Part shown: positions 1-6,052 of the stretch, in pieces
Layout of the letters: each line of letters starts with the position of its first letter
Position numbering within the stretch: the stretch's first letter is position 1
Assembly (NCBI GenBank): GCA_033763635.1
Contig: JANRKG010000394.1
Span: forward strand, 1-8,876
DNA: 8,876 bases
Direction: 5' to 3'
From: JANRKG01 sp033763635
Lineage (GTDB): Bacteria > Cyanobacteriota > Cyanobacteriia > GCF-001939115
Position numbers and translations under genes: made by a program
The notes under the pieces: model-generated
The model's database searches: none
Told to the model about the DNA's origin: nothing
What the model saw: only the letters and a program-made list of their open reading frames with translations

Positions 1-1274
1 GGGGCAGCAGAAGGAGGAGGAAGTTCTTCGGAGACTGGGGATTCAGTTGGGGGAGACTGGATCACCTGACGGAACAAATCCGCGACAACGGCAGAATCTT
101 CTTCGTAATCTTCAGAACCATCCTCCCCATAGTCTAGATCGCTGAGAAAATCTGTCTCATCCTGTTCGTACCGTTCTTCGGGTTCCTCCGATCGCTCTGG
201 AGCCAATACTTCCGGTTTCGCTGGCATCAGAAACCCATCAAAGCTTTTCTGCATATACAGAATAATTGCATCGGACTTGCAATCGGATACTTTACGTGCC
301 CATTGCAAACTAAAGTCAACAGGGTAGCCCAATTGCATTCTGCGATAGAACAAACTTGCCAAATCCAGGCTTTCCTCTGGCTTTTCGATCGTAGGAAGTT
401 TAAGAACGGCTGGCATGCCTTTTGCGACCCAGGTTTTGCTTAGGCGGGAGTTTGCTTTACTAGAGATAACACTGAGGCGAACGCCACTATTGACAATCGG
501 TTGGGCTAATGCTTCTAAAAGCAAGTCCGTTGGATGCCCTTCCTGCCCAAAATCCTGATCAGACAGATAGTACAGGCTATGAAACGATCGTTCAGCGAGA
601 GTTTGAAGGAGGGTTTGACGATCGGGTTCCTCCAGAATCAAAGACTCGATCGGGGAAGGGGTTTCTTCTGGCAGTCGATCCAACGAGGGAAAGCCCATCT
701 CTGGAAAATTATCGATTTGTTGGAGCGCAGTAGATAACCTTGCAATCTGTTGGTTTAAGACCAGGGAAAGATCCCGTTGGGATATTGCCAGAATCCAAAG
801 AATAGTGAGGCGATCGGGTTCTTTCCAGGCATTTTTCCTCCCTGAGGAGAGGGGAACGGCAGAATCGACCGATCGGGAAAGCCAGATATCAGGACTGGTT
901 GCAATGGGGGAATGGGCTGCGGTCAGCCACTCCCAGGGTAATGCTGTCAATTCACCCTCTGGCAAACCCAATCGTAGCCTCAGCGGTTCTCGATGATGCT
1001 GGGAAATGCCCTGAGCCGTTAACCAACTATCTCGCAGAGTGCCCGAAAATAAGGCATCATAAAGCTGCTGCCCCAAACGACTCTGACGTTGAGAGAATGA
1101 CTCTTTTGACGCGATTTTCCCCTTCTGGATCTCGCGAAATTGATGGAGCCAATCCTGAATCGGCCAAATTACACGCTCTTCTGCCAGGGGCACTCCTGAT
1201 GCGACTCGCTCCGTTCGCACCAAATAGTCCCCAGGCTGTAAGGGAGTCACGGAAAGATGGAATTCTTGAGCCAA
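1..1274 (-). CDS. CHAT-domain protein, apparently catalytically degenerate, C-terminus cut by window edge
   Basis: The minus frame is open from a TTG start at 1274 to the window edge, giving 424 codons. The start is set by a TGA 24 bases upstream in frame, a purine-rich GGGAG before the TTG, and an N-terminus (AQEFHLSVTPL, then LVRTERVASGVPLAEE) that I recall as the usual beginning of a cyanobacterial CHAT family. Residues 97-135 carry the CHAT hallmark LRLRLGLP...LPWEWL. Residues 280-328 (VAKGMPAV...LFYRRM..GYPVD) match the CHAT end. CHAT domains are caspase-like (clan CD) peptidase folds. Here the His motif, normally like HxxGHG, reads YYLSDQDF (235-242), and the usual N-[AS]-C reads SSKAN (271-275), so both catalytic residues seem absent. 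Residues 361-395 are very acidic and 407-424 proline/serine-rich, suggesting a disordered linker to an unseen C-terminal part. A scaffold or binding role is inference; the substrate is unknown. Confidence 0.8.
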   Translation of the reverse strand, partial: MAQEFHLSVTPLQPGDYLVRTERVASGVPLAEERVIWPIQDWLHQFREIQKGKIASKESFSQRQSRLGQQLYDALFSGTLRDSWLTAQGISQHHREPLRLRLGLPEGELTALPWEWLTAAHSPIATSPDIWLSRSVDSAVPLSSGRKNAWKEPDRLTILWILAISQRDLSLVLNQQIARLSTALQQIDNFPEMGFPSLDRLPEETPSPIESLILEEPDRQTLLQTLAERSFHSLYYLSDQDFGQEGHPTDLLLEALAQPIVNSGVRLSVISSKANSRLSKTWVAKGMPAVLKLPTIEKPEESLDLASLFYRRMQLGYPVDFSLQWARKVSDCKSDAIILYMQKSFDGFLMPAKPEVLAPERSEEPEERYEQDETDFLSDLDYGEDGSEDYEEDSAVVADLFRQVIQSPPTESPVSEELPPPSAA

Positions 1275-1528
1275 ACTGACTCTCCCGCTCAGATCTACTC
1301 AGGGATGATCTGGGTTCCAGCATACCTTGATGCCAATGGCGAAGATGGAAGCTGCTTGAAACCAGAGTCCCGTGTTCACTGTAACTTGCGATCGACCTTT
1401 CAGTAGACGCAGGAACAACCAAAAAGTTACGCCGCTCCTCACTTCATTGGAAATTTACTTCTAAATCATCCGGATGCCTTGCTGGTAGAAGAGTAGAGTG
1501 ATGTGGTAGATGCACCCTGATTTAACTG

Positions 1529-1562
1529 CTCCGGTCCAAGCAATTGGCCCGGAGTTTTTTTT
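1529..1562 (+). terminator. Strong intrinsic terminator with GCAA tetraloop and T8 tract
   Basis: CTCCGG (1529-1534) pairs with CCGGAG (1549-1554). After a single T/C mismatch (1535/1548), CCAA (1536-1539) pairs with TTGG (1544-1547) around the loop GCAA, a stable GNRA-type tetraloop. Eight T residues follow directly (1555-1562). Orientation is plus-strand because the T-tract is on that side. No plus-strand gene lies upstream inside the window, so it ends either an unseen small RNA or the leader of the thioredoxin-like gene. Confidence 0.85.
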
Positions 1563-1563
1563 A

Positions 1564-1590
1564 TGGGTAATGGGTAGTAGGTAATGGGGG
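1564..1590 (+). repeat. Heptamer short tandem repeat (TGGGTAA-like), copy A
   Basis: About four seven-base units are visible: TGGGTAA, TGGGTAG, TAGGTAA and TGGGGGA. The same unit recurs inverted at 2225-2304. Degenerate seven-base short tandemly repeated repetitive (STRR) sequences are a known feature of filamentous cyanobacterial genomes. The block starts one base after the T-tract of the terminator at 1529-1562. Confidence 0.75.
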
Positions 1591-1642
1591 ATCGATTATG
1601 GTTCTATAAATAGAGATAGGAAATCGCGATAGAGATAAACAC

Positions 1643-1966
1643 ATGGATCGGGCAGTTATTAAGTTCTCCTCCGAAGAGTGCGGAATTTGTCACAAAATGT
1701 CCTTTTACGATCAAAAGGTGACAGAGGAACTGGGATTACGGTTTGTCAGTGTCAAGATGCAAGATACGGCAATGTACCGTCAGTACCGAAAGATCTTACT
1801 GACCCAATATCCCGACAAATCGGAAATGGGATGGCCCACCTATATTCTCTGCGACCAACCAGAGGGTGAGTTCAAGATCCTCGGTGAAGTGAAGGGGGGT
1901 CACCCAAAGGGCGAATTCCGGACGAAGCTACAGGAAGTGCTGGAAGCATTGGGCAGCGGGGAATAG
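1643..1966 (+). CDS. Thioredoxin-like protein with CGIC motif
   Basis: This is a 107-residue protein of thioredoxin-fold size. CGIC at residues 13-16 fits the CxxC redox site just after the first beta strand (RAVIKFSSEECGICHKM), and GWPTYIL (63-69) fits the cis-Pro loop, with Pro65 packing beside the active site. Cys70 is an extra cysteine. There is no signal peptide, so the protein is probably cytoplasmic. The active-site dipeptide GI differs from the GP of classical thioredoxin, which argues for a dedicated reductase or a thioredoxin-like partner, not a housekeeping thioredoxin. The target is unknown. The start is the first ATG in frame; no strong Shine-Dalgarno sequence precedes it. The gene sits alone, convergent with the next gene with eight bases between the stop codons. 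Confidence 0.82.
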   Translation: MDRAVIKFSSEECGICHKMSFYDQKVTEELGLRFVSVKMQDTAMYRQYRKILLTQYPDKSEMGWPTYILCDQPEGEFKILGEVKGGHPKGEFRTKLQEVLEALGSGE

Positions 1967-1974
1967 AACCTTAG

Positions 1975-2202
1975 CTAGCTCTCACTCAAAATTTCAAACT
2001 CTTTCACTTCTAAGACGGGGCCGATCATGGCGATCGTCATAATATCCGAACGAACTTCTCCCTGAACCTTGACCTGAAGCCCTACTTTCATCAATGCTTG
2101 GGGGGGCTTATGAAGCTCGTAGGTTTTGCTGTCGCTAACCAGTGCCCAGGTTCCGGCTCCAAATCCTTTGCGCTCAACCTTGCCTTCTACGGTCATGCTC
2201 AT
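1975..2202 (-). CDS. Small conserved cyanobacterial protein, probably beta-barrel (OB-like)
   Basis: The 75-residue protein has alternating beta-strand-like segments (MTVEGKVERKGFG, TWALVSDSKTYEL, LQVKVQGEV, TIAMIGPVLEVKEFEIL). The pattern fits a small OB-like barrel, and I recall similar short proteins in many cyanobacteria. It has no cysteine, signal peptide or membrane segment, so it is probably cytosolic. The function is unknown and no catalytic motif is visible. Two in-frame ATGs lie close together; the first is preferred because AAGGAG lies eight bases before it. The gene is downstream of the protease on the same strand, but a 96-base repeat-filled gap with its own ribosome site separates them, so co-transcription is uncertain. 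The fold assignment is inference from strand pattern only. Confidence 0.75.
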   Translation of the reverse strand: MSMTVEGKVERKGFGAGTWALVSDSKTYELHKPPQALMKVGLQVKVQGEVRSDIMTIAMIGPVLEVKEFEILSES

Positions 2203-2210
2203 GACGTTCG

Positions 2211-2216
2211 CTCCTT
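2211..2216 (-). promoter_or_regulatory. Ribosome-binding site deciding the start of the 75-residue gene
   Basis: On the minus strand AAGGAG lies eight bases before the ATG at 2202 and fourteen before the second ATG at 2196. This spacing favours the upstream start (MSMTVEG). Confidence 0.7.
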
Positions 2217-2224
2217 AATGAATA

Positions 2225-2304
2225 TTGGCAATGGGCCACAGGTAATGGGTCATTGGTCCTCGACTTTAACCTATCCATTACCTATTACCCATCACCTATT
2301 ACCC
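2225..2304. repeat. Inverted heptamer repeat block, copy B, overlapping the protease stop codon
   Basis: The left part (2225-2256) reads as degenerate seven-base units TTGGCAA, TGGGCCA, CAGGTAA, TGGGTCA. The right part (2274-2304) carries the opposite orientation: TCCATTA, CCTATTA, CCCATCA, CCTATTA, CCC. The last 16 bases of the left arm (2241-2256) match the complement of the right arm at 13 of 16 positions, so a hairpin with a roughly 17-base AT-rich loop is possible in DNA or transcript. The stop codon of the protease (bases 2299-2301) is part of the block. The units match copy A at 1564-1590. Confidence 0.75.
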
Positions 2305-4089
2305 TTGCACCATCGTCCTAACGTTAGGTTTTGCGGCAAGGGCCGCTAACCTGTAGCACAGAAGGGCATTGCTCAATAGGAAGCCTCTGGCAAGTAAACC
2401 ATCCCCTAACCAGAGCAGATGGGGGGATAGGATAGCACTCACGACTAAACAGGCTGCAACTCCCAGGCTGGAACCGATCGCAAACCATTTCCAATTGGCA
2501 TGGCCCAGCAGGGTAATGACCAGAATGGCCGGGATTAGCACACTCGCAAAGAGTGGATTCAAGCTGGAAGTTCCCTGCATGGCGCTCCCCAGTTCGGGAA
2601 TGGAGCTACCCATCATGCGGAAGGGCCATTGAGGAAGGTCGAAGACATAGAACCCTCTCAGGAAAAACAGGCCCGTGCTACCTGCCACTAATCCAGTGGA
2701 AAGGGACCAACTCCAGGCAAAGGGGAAGTAGTTTTTGAGGAACCAGGCTAGCAGGTAAGATCCCAGGACCATGAGGATCTTGGGCATCAGGGCTACAACC
2801 CCCCCATCGATCCAGAAGCGGGGATTCAGGTATCCGTTGTCTCGTAACCAGCGGAAGAAGTCTCGGAAATTTAACTGTCCCTTCAATGCCAGTTTTACGG
2901 CTCCGGCTGCATCTAGTTGTCCTGCGCCATAGTAGTTCAAGGGATCTTCTGGCAATTTGCGGGCCGATTGCTGCAAGATTTCCAGGACGGCATCTGGCTC
3001 TTTGATCCCTGTGGCTTTGACCAGGGCGGCAACTCCGGCAACGTGGGGAGCCGCCATACTCGTTCCTTGGAAGGCTGCGAATACGGCTTCTCCGGTGCTG
3101 GGATCGATCGTGTTTTGCAAAATCCCCCCCGTTTGTCCCCCTTCTTCTGAGATGAGACCTCCAGGAGCCGAGAGATCAATTCCTGCCCCGTAATTCGAGT
3201 AGGGGGCACGATCGCCCGATGCACCCAGAGCTGCAACCCCGATCACATGGGGATAGCGGGCTGGATACGCGGCAGAGTTTTCTCCGGCATTCCCTGCCGC
3301 TGCGATAATCACCACATTTTTCTGATGGGCATAGTCGATCGCTTCCTTCAGCAGATCGCTTTCGCCACCCCCACCCAGGCTCATATTAATGACATCCGCC
3401 CCGTTATCTGCGGCATAGCGAATTGCTTCTGCAATATCGGCAACCGTGCCGCCCCCTCCAGAACTTAAGACTTTCAAGGGCATCAGATTGGCTTCATAAG
3501 CGATGCCAGCAACACCATAGTTATTGTTCGTAGATTGGGCGATCGTCCCTGCAACGTGGGTGCCGTGTCCGTTATCGTCCGTGGCATCTTCGCGATCGTT
3601 TACAAAATCGTATCCCGGTACTAACTTGGTAGTCTCCAGATCGGGAACCTGGCTGACCCCCGTATCGATGACGGCCACTGTAATTCCGCTGCCGCGTGTT
3701 TCATCCCAGGCAGCTTCGACGTTAATGCTCCGCAGATTCCACTGCTTTCCGTAGTCGGGATCGTTGGGAAAGTCAAAGGCCCGATACTGGTAGTTCGGTT
3801 CAACCGACTCCGCCAGTTGCTTCAGGTCCGATCGGCGGAGTTGCTGAAGTAGCTTTTGATCTCCCTTCAAGATATAAACGTGGTCCGGTTCTGAAAATTG
3901 GCTGTTGAGCTTGGCTCCATAGTCCCGCGTCAGCCGTTGAATGGCCTGATCCCGCTGGGCATTTGGAACGTCCTCTCGCAGGTCGATCGCGATCGTGTCA
4001 TACGTTCCCTGGGTTGCTAACCCCTGATACTGAGCCAGGGCAAAAACCAGCCCCACCACAAACAAGCACACTAGCAAAAAACGTTTCAT
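2299..4089 (-). CDS. Subtilisin-family (S8) serine protease with C-terminal multi-pass membrane domain
   Basis: This is a 596-residue precursor. Residues 3-20 form an N-terminal hydrophobic segment (signal peptide or anchor). Residues 31-105 look like an inhibitor/propeptide region, and about 112-400 form the S8 domain. The full catalytic set is present: Asp142 (AVIDTGV), His175 (NGHGTHVAGT), oxyanion-hole Asn267 (AAAGNAG) and Ser344 (GTSMAAPHVAG). The enzyme should cleave peptide bonds by the Asp-His-Ser mechanism after propeptide removal. The part beyond residue 428 is unusual: about five hydrophobic segments (near 430-450, 458-480, 512-530, 534-555 and 559-585) would tether the protease to a membrane, with the catalytic domain probably on the periplasmic or lumenal side. 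Many secreted subtilases lack such a tail. ATG at 4089 is the first start; a weak GGGGA precedes it. The stop codon falls in a tandem repeat, so the last residues may vary between strains. Physiological substrate unknown. Confidence 0.93.
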   Translation of the reverse strand: MKRFLLVCLFVVGLVFALAQYQGLATQGTYDTIAIDLREDVPNAQRDQAIQRLTRDYGAKLNSQFSEPDHVYILKGDQKLLQQLRRSDLKQLAESVEPNYQYRAFDFPNDPDYGKQWNLRSINVEAAWDETRGSGITVAVIDTGVSQVPDLETTKLVPGYDFVNDREDATDDNGHGTHVAGTIAQSTNNNYGVAGIAYEANLMPLKVLSSGGGGTVADIAEAIRYAADNGADVINMSLGGGGESDLLKEAIDYAHQKNVVIIAAAGNAGENSAAYPARYPHVIGVAALGASGDRAPYSNYGAGIDLSAPGGLISEEGGQTGGILQNTIDPSTGEAVFAAFQGTSMAAPHVAGVAALVKATGIKEPDAVLEILQQSARKLPEDPLNYYGAGQLDAAGAVKLALKGQLNFRDFFRWLRDNGYLNPRFWIDGGVVALMPKILMVLGSYLLAWFLKNYFPFAWSWSLSTGLVAGSTGLFFLRGFYVFDLPQWPFRMMGSSIPELGSAMQGTSSLNPLFASVLIPAILVITLLGHANWKWFAIGSSLGVAACLVVSAILSPHLLWLGDGLLARGFLLSNALLCYRLAALAAKPNVRTMVQG

Positions 4090-4190
4090 AACCTGTCCCC
4101 GCAGCCTTAGCCTTGCTCACAAAGATAACGCAAGCGAGAAGGGTCTGGCGTAAGATTGCAGGTTAGAGATGAAGTAATGGATGGCGCACG

Positions 4191-4601
4191 ATGGAACGAG
4201 GGTTGATTTGGCTCCCACTACTGGGGATCTTTATCTGGCTGGCCTGGGCTGGGTGGAATGAGTACCAGAAAGTTGAAGCGTACCAGCGCTGGGCGCAATC
4301 GTTTAAGCGGGCCAAATACGATATTTATGCAGTGTTAGGGCAACAGGAGGACACCTTAACCTGGGGCAAACCGACCCGCCAGGGTCCTGTGGACCTTCAA
4401 AGTTTGTCTCTGAAGGAAGTGAATGCGATCGATTTACTCGTTGATGGTCAGATTGTTGCGGCATCTTCTTTGCCTGAACGGAGTAAAACCATTACCCTGC
4501 AACTTTCTTTTTCTGACTCCAGACCTTCAATTCAAATTCCGTTTACTGAAGTTGAATTAGCGGCTCGCTGGCGGGATTGCCTTCAGCAGGATCTCTCGTG
4601 A
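4191..4601 (+). CDS. Conserved cyanobacterial single-pass membrane protein of unknown function
   Basis: The 136-residue protein has one N-terminal membrane segment (about residues 5-22, LIWLPLLGIFIWLAWAGW) followed by a soluble region of about 110 residues. No cleavage site is obvious, so it is probably membrane-anchored. Conserved-looking blocks are AKYDIYAVLGQ (41-51), LTWGKPTRQGPV (56-67) and IPFTEVELAARW (116-127). I recall a similar protein in several cyanobacteria but know no function. The start is the only one possible: an in-frame TGA lies 21 bases upstream and no other ATG intervenes. The gene diverges from the protease (101-base gap) and precedes ftsQ in the same direction, separated by 332 bases. 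Guilt by association with cell division would be weak. Confidence 0.8.
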   Translation: MERGLIWLPLLGIFIWLAWAGWNEYQKVEAYQRWAQSFKRAKYDIYAVLGQQEDTLTWGKPTRQGPVDLQSLSLKEVNAIDLLVDGQIVAASSLPERSKTITLQLSFSDSRPSIQIPFTEVELAARWRDCLQQDLS

Positions 4602-4725
4602 TCCCCGATAAATTCTTTGATTTTCTAGATTGAAATGCTAAAAACTTGGCTGTTTTCTTCACATCAGGATTAAACTGTACAAGATCAGTCGTTCGGATTC
4701 ATTTCTGGATGGGTGGAGATGGTTA

Positions 4726-4825
4726 TGAATCGAAGATAAGTCGAATATAAATTGAACATGAATTGAACAAGCAGCCACTTTTTAATCTGTTGAAGTAGGA
4801 GGTCATTCTTTCAATCTTCGATTCA
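4726..4825. repeat. 12-bp perfect inverted repeat spanning 100 bp upstream of ftsQ
   Basis: TGAATCGAAGAT at 4726-4737 is the exact reverse complement of ATCTTCGATTCA at 4814-4825, with 76 bases between the arms. It could form a stem in the ftsQ leader transcript or mark a small inserted element. Confidence 0.7.
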
Positions 4826-4902
4826 CTAAACTGAACTGAATCCCCTCCATGCTCAGGAATCCCCTTGCTGATCCCTGCCCTTTTTCCGAATGGCCGCTCA
4901 AC

Positions 4903-4931
4903 CTTTTGAGAAGAATCTTTTGAGAAGAATC
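4903..4931 (+). repeat. 14-bp perfect tandem duplication carrying the ftsQ ribosome-binding site
   Basis: CTTTTGAGAAGAAT occurs twice head to tail at 4903-4916 and 4917-4930, followed by a C that continues the match. The second copy puts GAGAAG (4922-4927) six bases before the ftsQ ATG at 4934, a good Shine-Dalgarno position. The first copy holds an identical GAGAAG 14 bases further upstream. CTCAA (4897-4901) can pair with TTGAG of the first copy and, alternatively, with that of the second. Confidence 0.8.
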
Positions 4932-4933
4932 GG

Positions 4934-5800
4934 ATGACTAGCATCTCTTCAGTTTCCCGTACAGAACTGAGCCAACGACGTAAACAGTTGCGCCATCAAC
5001 GACGACTTCGCAATTTACGTTCTATCTGGCGAGGGGTGGCTTTAATGACCCTGGCAGGGGGGGTTGGTTGGGCCGTTGTGTTACCGACCTGGATGATCTC
5101 CAAACCGGAGCAGGTGGAAGTGAGGGGAAACCGCCATCTTTCGAGCCAAACGATCGTGTCACTCCTGGGGTTGACTTATCCCCAATCCCTGTTACAGGTT
5201 CAGCCAAACGTGTTAAGCCATAGGCTGACAACCCAACCTACGATTACCAGGGCAACGGTGACTCGTCAGCTTCTTCCCCCTCGGTTGCAGGTGCAGGTGC
5301 AGGAGCGGTTTCCTGTGGCGATCGCGGTTGCTCCTCAAACGCCCCTCTCCTTGACAGCCCAAACAAACCCAACTTCGTCTAACTTTACGAAAACTGGCCT
5401 GATGGATGATCAGGGCGTTTGGATACCCTTAGACAGCTATTCGTCCTCAGGCCAGGCCAAGATGCCCGACTTACGGGTTATTGGCATGCAAGAGAACTAC
5501 CAAACTCAGTGGGCTACCCTCTATCCAATTCTTCGCCAAAGCCCTGTCAAAATTTCTGAAATTGATTGGCAAAATTCTTCTAATTTAATTTTGAAGACTG
5601 AATTGGGAGTTTTTCATTTGGGGCCTTATGGTCCTAATTTTCCTGAACAAATTGCAGCGATCGATCGCATGAGGAAGTTACCAAGACGCTTGAATCCTAA
5701 TCAGATTGCTTACATTGATTTGAGTAACCCAGAGTTTCCAGTTGTTCAGACTAATACTCAAGAATCAGCTAAATCTGAGAAGAAATCAAAGAGTCGTTAA
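4934..5800 (+). CDS. ftsQ: Cell division protein FtsQ (cyanobacterial, POTRA-type)
   Basis: The 288-residue bitopic protein belongs to the FtsQ/DivIB family, whose extracytoplasmic part links the early divisome to septal peptidoglycan synthesis. The cytoplasmic N-terminus is short and arginine-rich (RRKQLRHQRRLRNLR, 15-29). One membrane helix follows (about 35-54), then a POTRA domain (about 57-128: VEVRGNRHLSSQTI, LTTQPTITRATVTRQLLPPRLQVQVQER) and a beta domain to about 270. The loop at 135-155 is Ser/Thr-rich and the tail at 274-288 is Ser/Lys-rich. SVSRTELSQRR near the start agrees with other cyanobacterial FtsQ proteins, as does the immediate proximity of ftsZ. The start ATG has a Shine-Dalgarno GAGAAG at six bases. 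Base composition becomes clearly AT-richer in the last 80 codons and continues so into the following gap. Confidence 0.93.
   Translation: MTSISSVSRTELSQRRKQLRHQRRLRNLRSIWRGVALMTLAGGVGWAVVLPTWMISKPEQVEVRGNRHLSSQTIVSLLGLTYPQSLLQVQPNVLSHRLTTQPTITRATVTRQLLPPRLQVQVQERFPVAIAVAPQTPLSLTAQTNPTSSNFTKTGLMDDQGVWIPLDSYSSSGQAKMPDLRVIGMQENYQTQWATLYPILRQSPVKISEIDWQNSSNLILKTELGVFHLGPYGPNFPEQIAAIDRMRKLPRRLNPNQIAYIDLSNPEFPVVQTNTQESAKSEKKSKSR
5318..5325. repeat. HIP1 octamer GCGATCGC inside ftsQ
   Basis: This is a full palindromic HIP1 site, a repeat strongly over-represented in many cyanobacterial genomes. It supports the taxonomic call. Confidence 0.85.
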
Positions 5801-5858
5801 TATTCAAAAAATGAGAACTTATAAAACTTATCAATATCTCACTAATCAAGACTGGCAT

Positions 5859-5888
5859 TTGATATGAATTTCCACGCATTAGTATAAA
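5859..5888 (+). promoter_or_regulatory. Candidate sigma70-type promoter upstream of ftsZ (distal)
   Basis: TTGATA at 5859-5864 and TATAAA at 5883-5888 are 18 bases apart, a good match to the consensus elements. It lies about 280 bases before the ftsZ start and would give a long leader. Confidence 0.45.
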
Positions 5889-6008
5889 AACAACCCCTGC
5901 TTTTAATTTCTATTAGTCAGTTTTACCTGATCCGTTTTGCGAAAGAAAGAAATTGATCCCCGTTAGAAATTTGTATTGTTTAGGGATTTCATGCTATTTT
6001 TTCAAGCA

Positions 6009-6052
6009 ATCTATTGAAGAAATTGCCAGTTTAGATCAATAGATGAGATAAA
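6009..6052 (+). promoter_or_regulatory. Candidate proximal ftsZ promoter straddled by a 9-bp dyad (operator-like)
   Basis: ATCTATTGA (6009-6017) is the exact reverse complement of TCAATAGAT (6036-6044), with 18 bases between. TTGCCA (6023-6028) lies between the arms, and GATAAA (6047-6052) follows with an 18-base spacer, so the dyad brackets the -35 element and ends just before the -10. This geometry suits a dimeric regulator or a stem in transcripts from the upstream promoter. No regulator can be named. Confidence 0.4.

Larger units (their letters stand above)
1275..1642. other. 368-base gap between CHAT and thioredoxin-like genes
   Basis: No convincing protein gene lies here. The stretch must hold the leftward promoter of the CHAT gene and the rightward promoter of the thioredoxin-like gene. 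It contains a strong plus-strand intrinsic terminator (1529-1562) and a heptamer repeat block (1564-1590). A TATAAA at 1605-1610 could be the -10 element of the thioredoxin-like gene, but no good -35 stands at the right distance. A weak TTGAAA (1355-1360) with TGTAAC 18 bases later could start a transcript ending at the terminator. Both promoter readings are tentative. Confidence 0.6.
4602..4933 (+). other. 332-base gap upstream of ftsQ
   Basis: No protein gene is supported. The region is AT-rich and carries a 12-bp perfect inverted repeat (4726-4737 and 4814-4825). Inside its loop ATTGAAC occurs twice, ten bases apart, and a 14-bp tandem duplication abuts the ftsQ start. A possible sigma70-type promoter is TTGGCT (4646-4651), 17 bases, ATTAAA (4669-4674); it is only a weak consensus match. 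No intrinsic terminator for the preceding gene is evident. Confidence 0.55.

Noticed and set aside
1057..1422. 121-codon minus-strand frame overlapping the start of the CHAT gene
   Set aside because: It is read out of phase across the well-supported CHAT N-terminus and shows no recognisable fold; it is a shadow.
1434..1446. CTCCTCAC resembling the conserved core of the cyanobacterial small RNA Yfr1
   Set aside because: Only part of the ACTCCTCACAC core is present and the flanking Yfr1 hairpins are not seen; the terminator is about 90 bases away.
1510..1584. 24-codon plus-strand frame running through the terminator hairpin
   Set aside because: The sequence is explained by the hairpin and T-tract, has no ribosome site, and ends inside the heptamer repeat.
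4723..4944. 73-codon minus-strand frame in the ftsQ upstream gap
   Set aside because: It has no ribosome site or recognisable motif, overlaps the ftsQ start, and runs through the inverted repeat and the tandem duplication.
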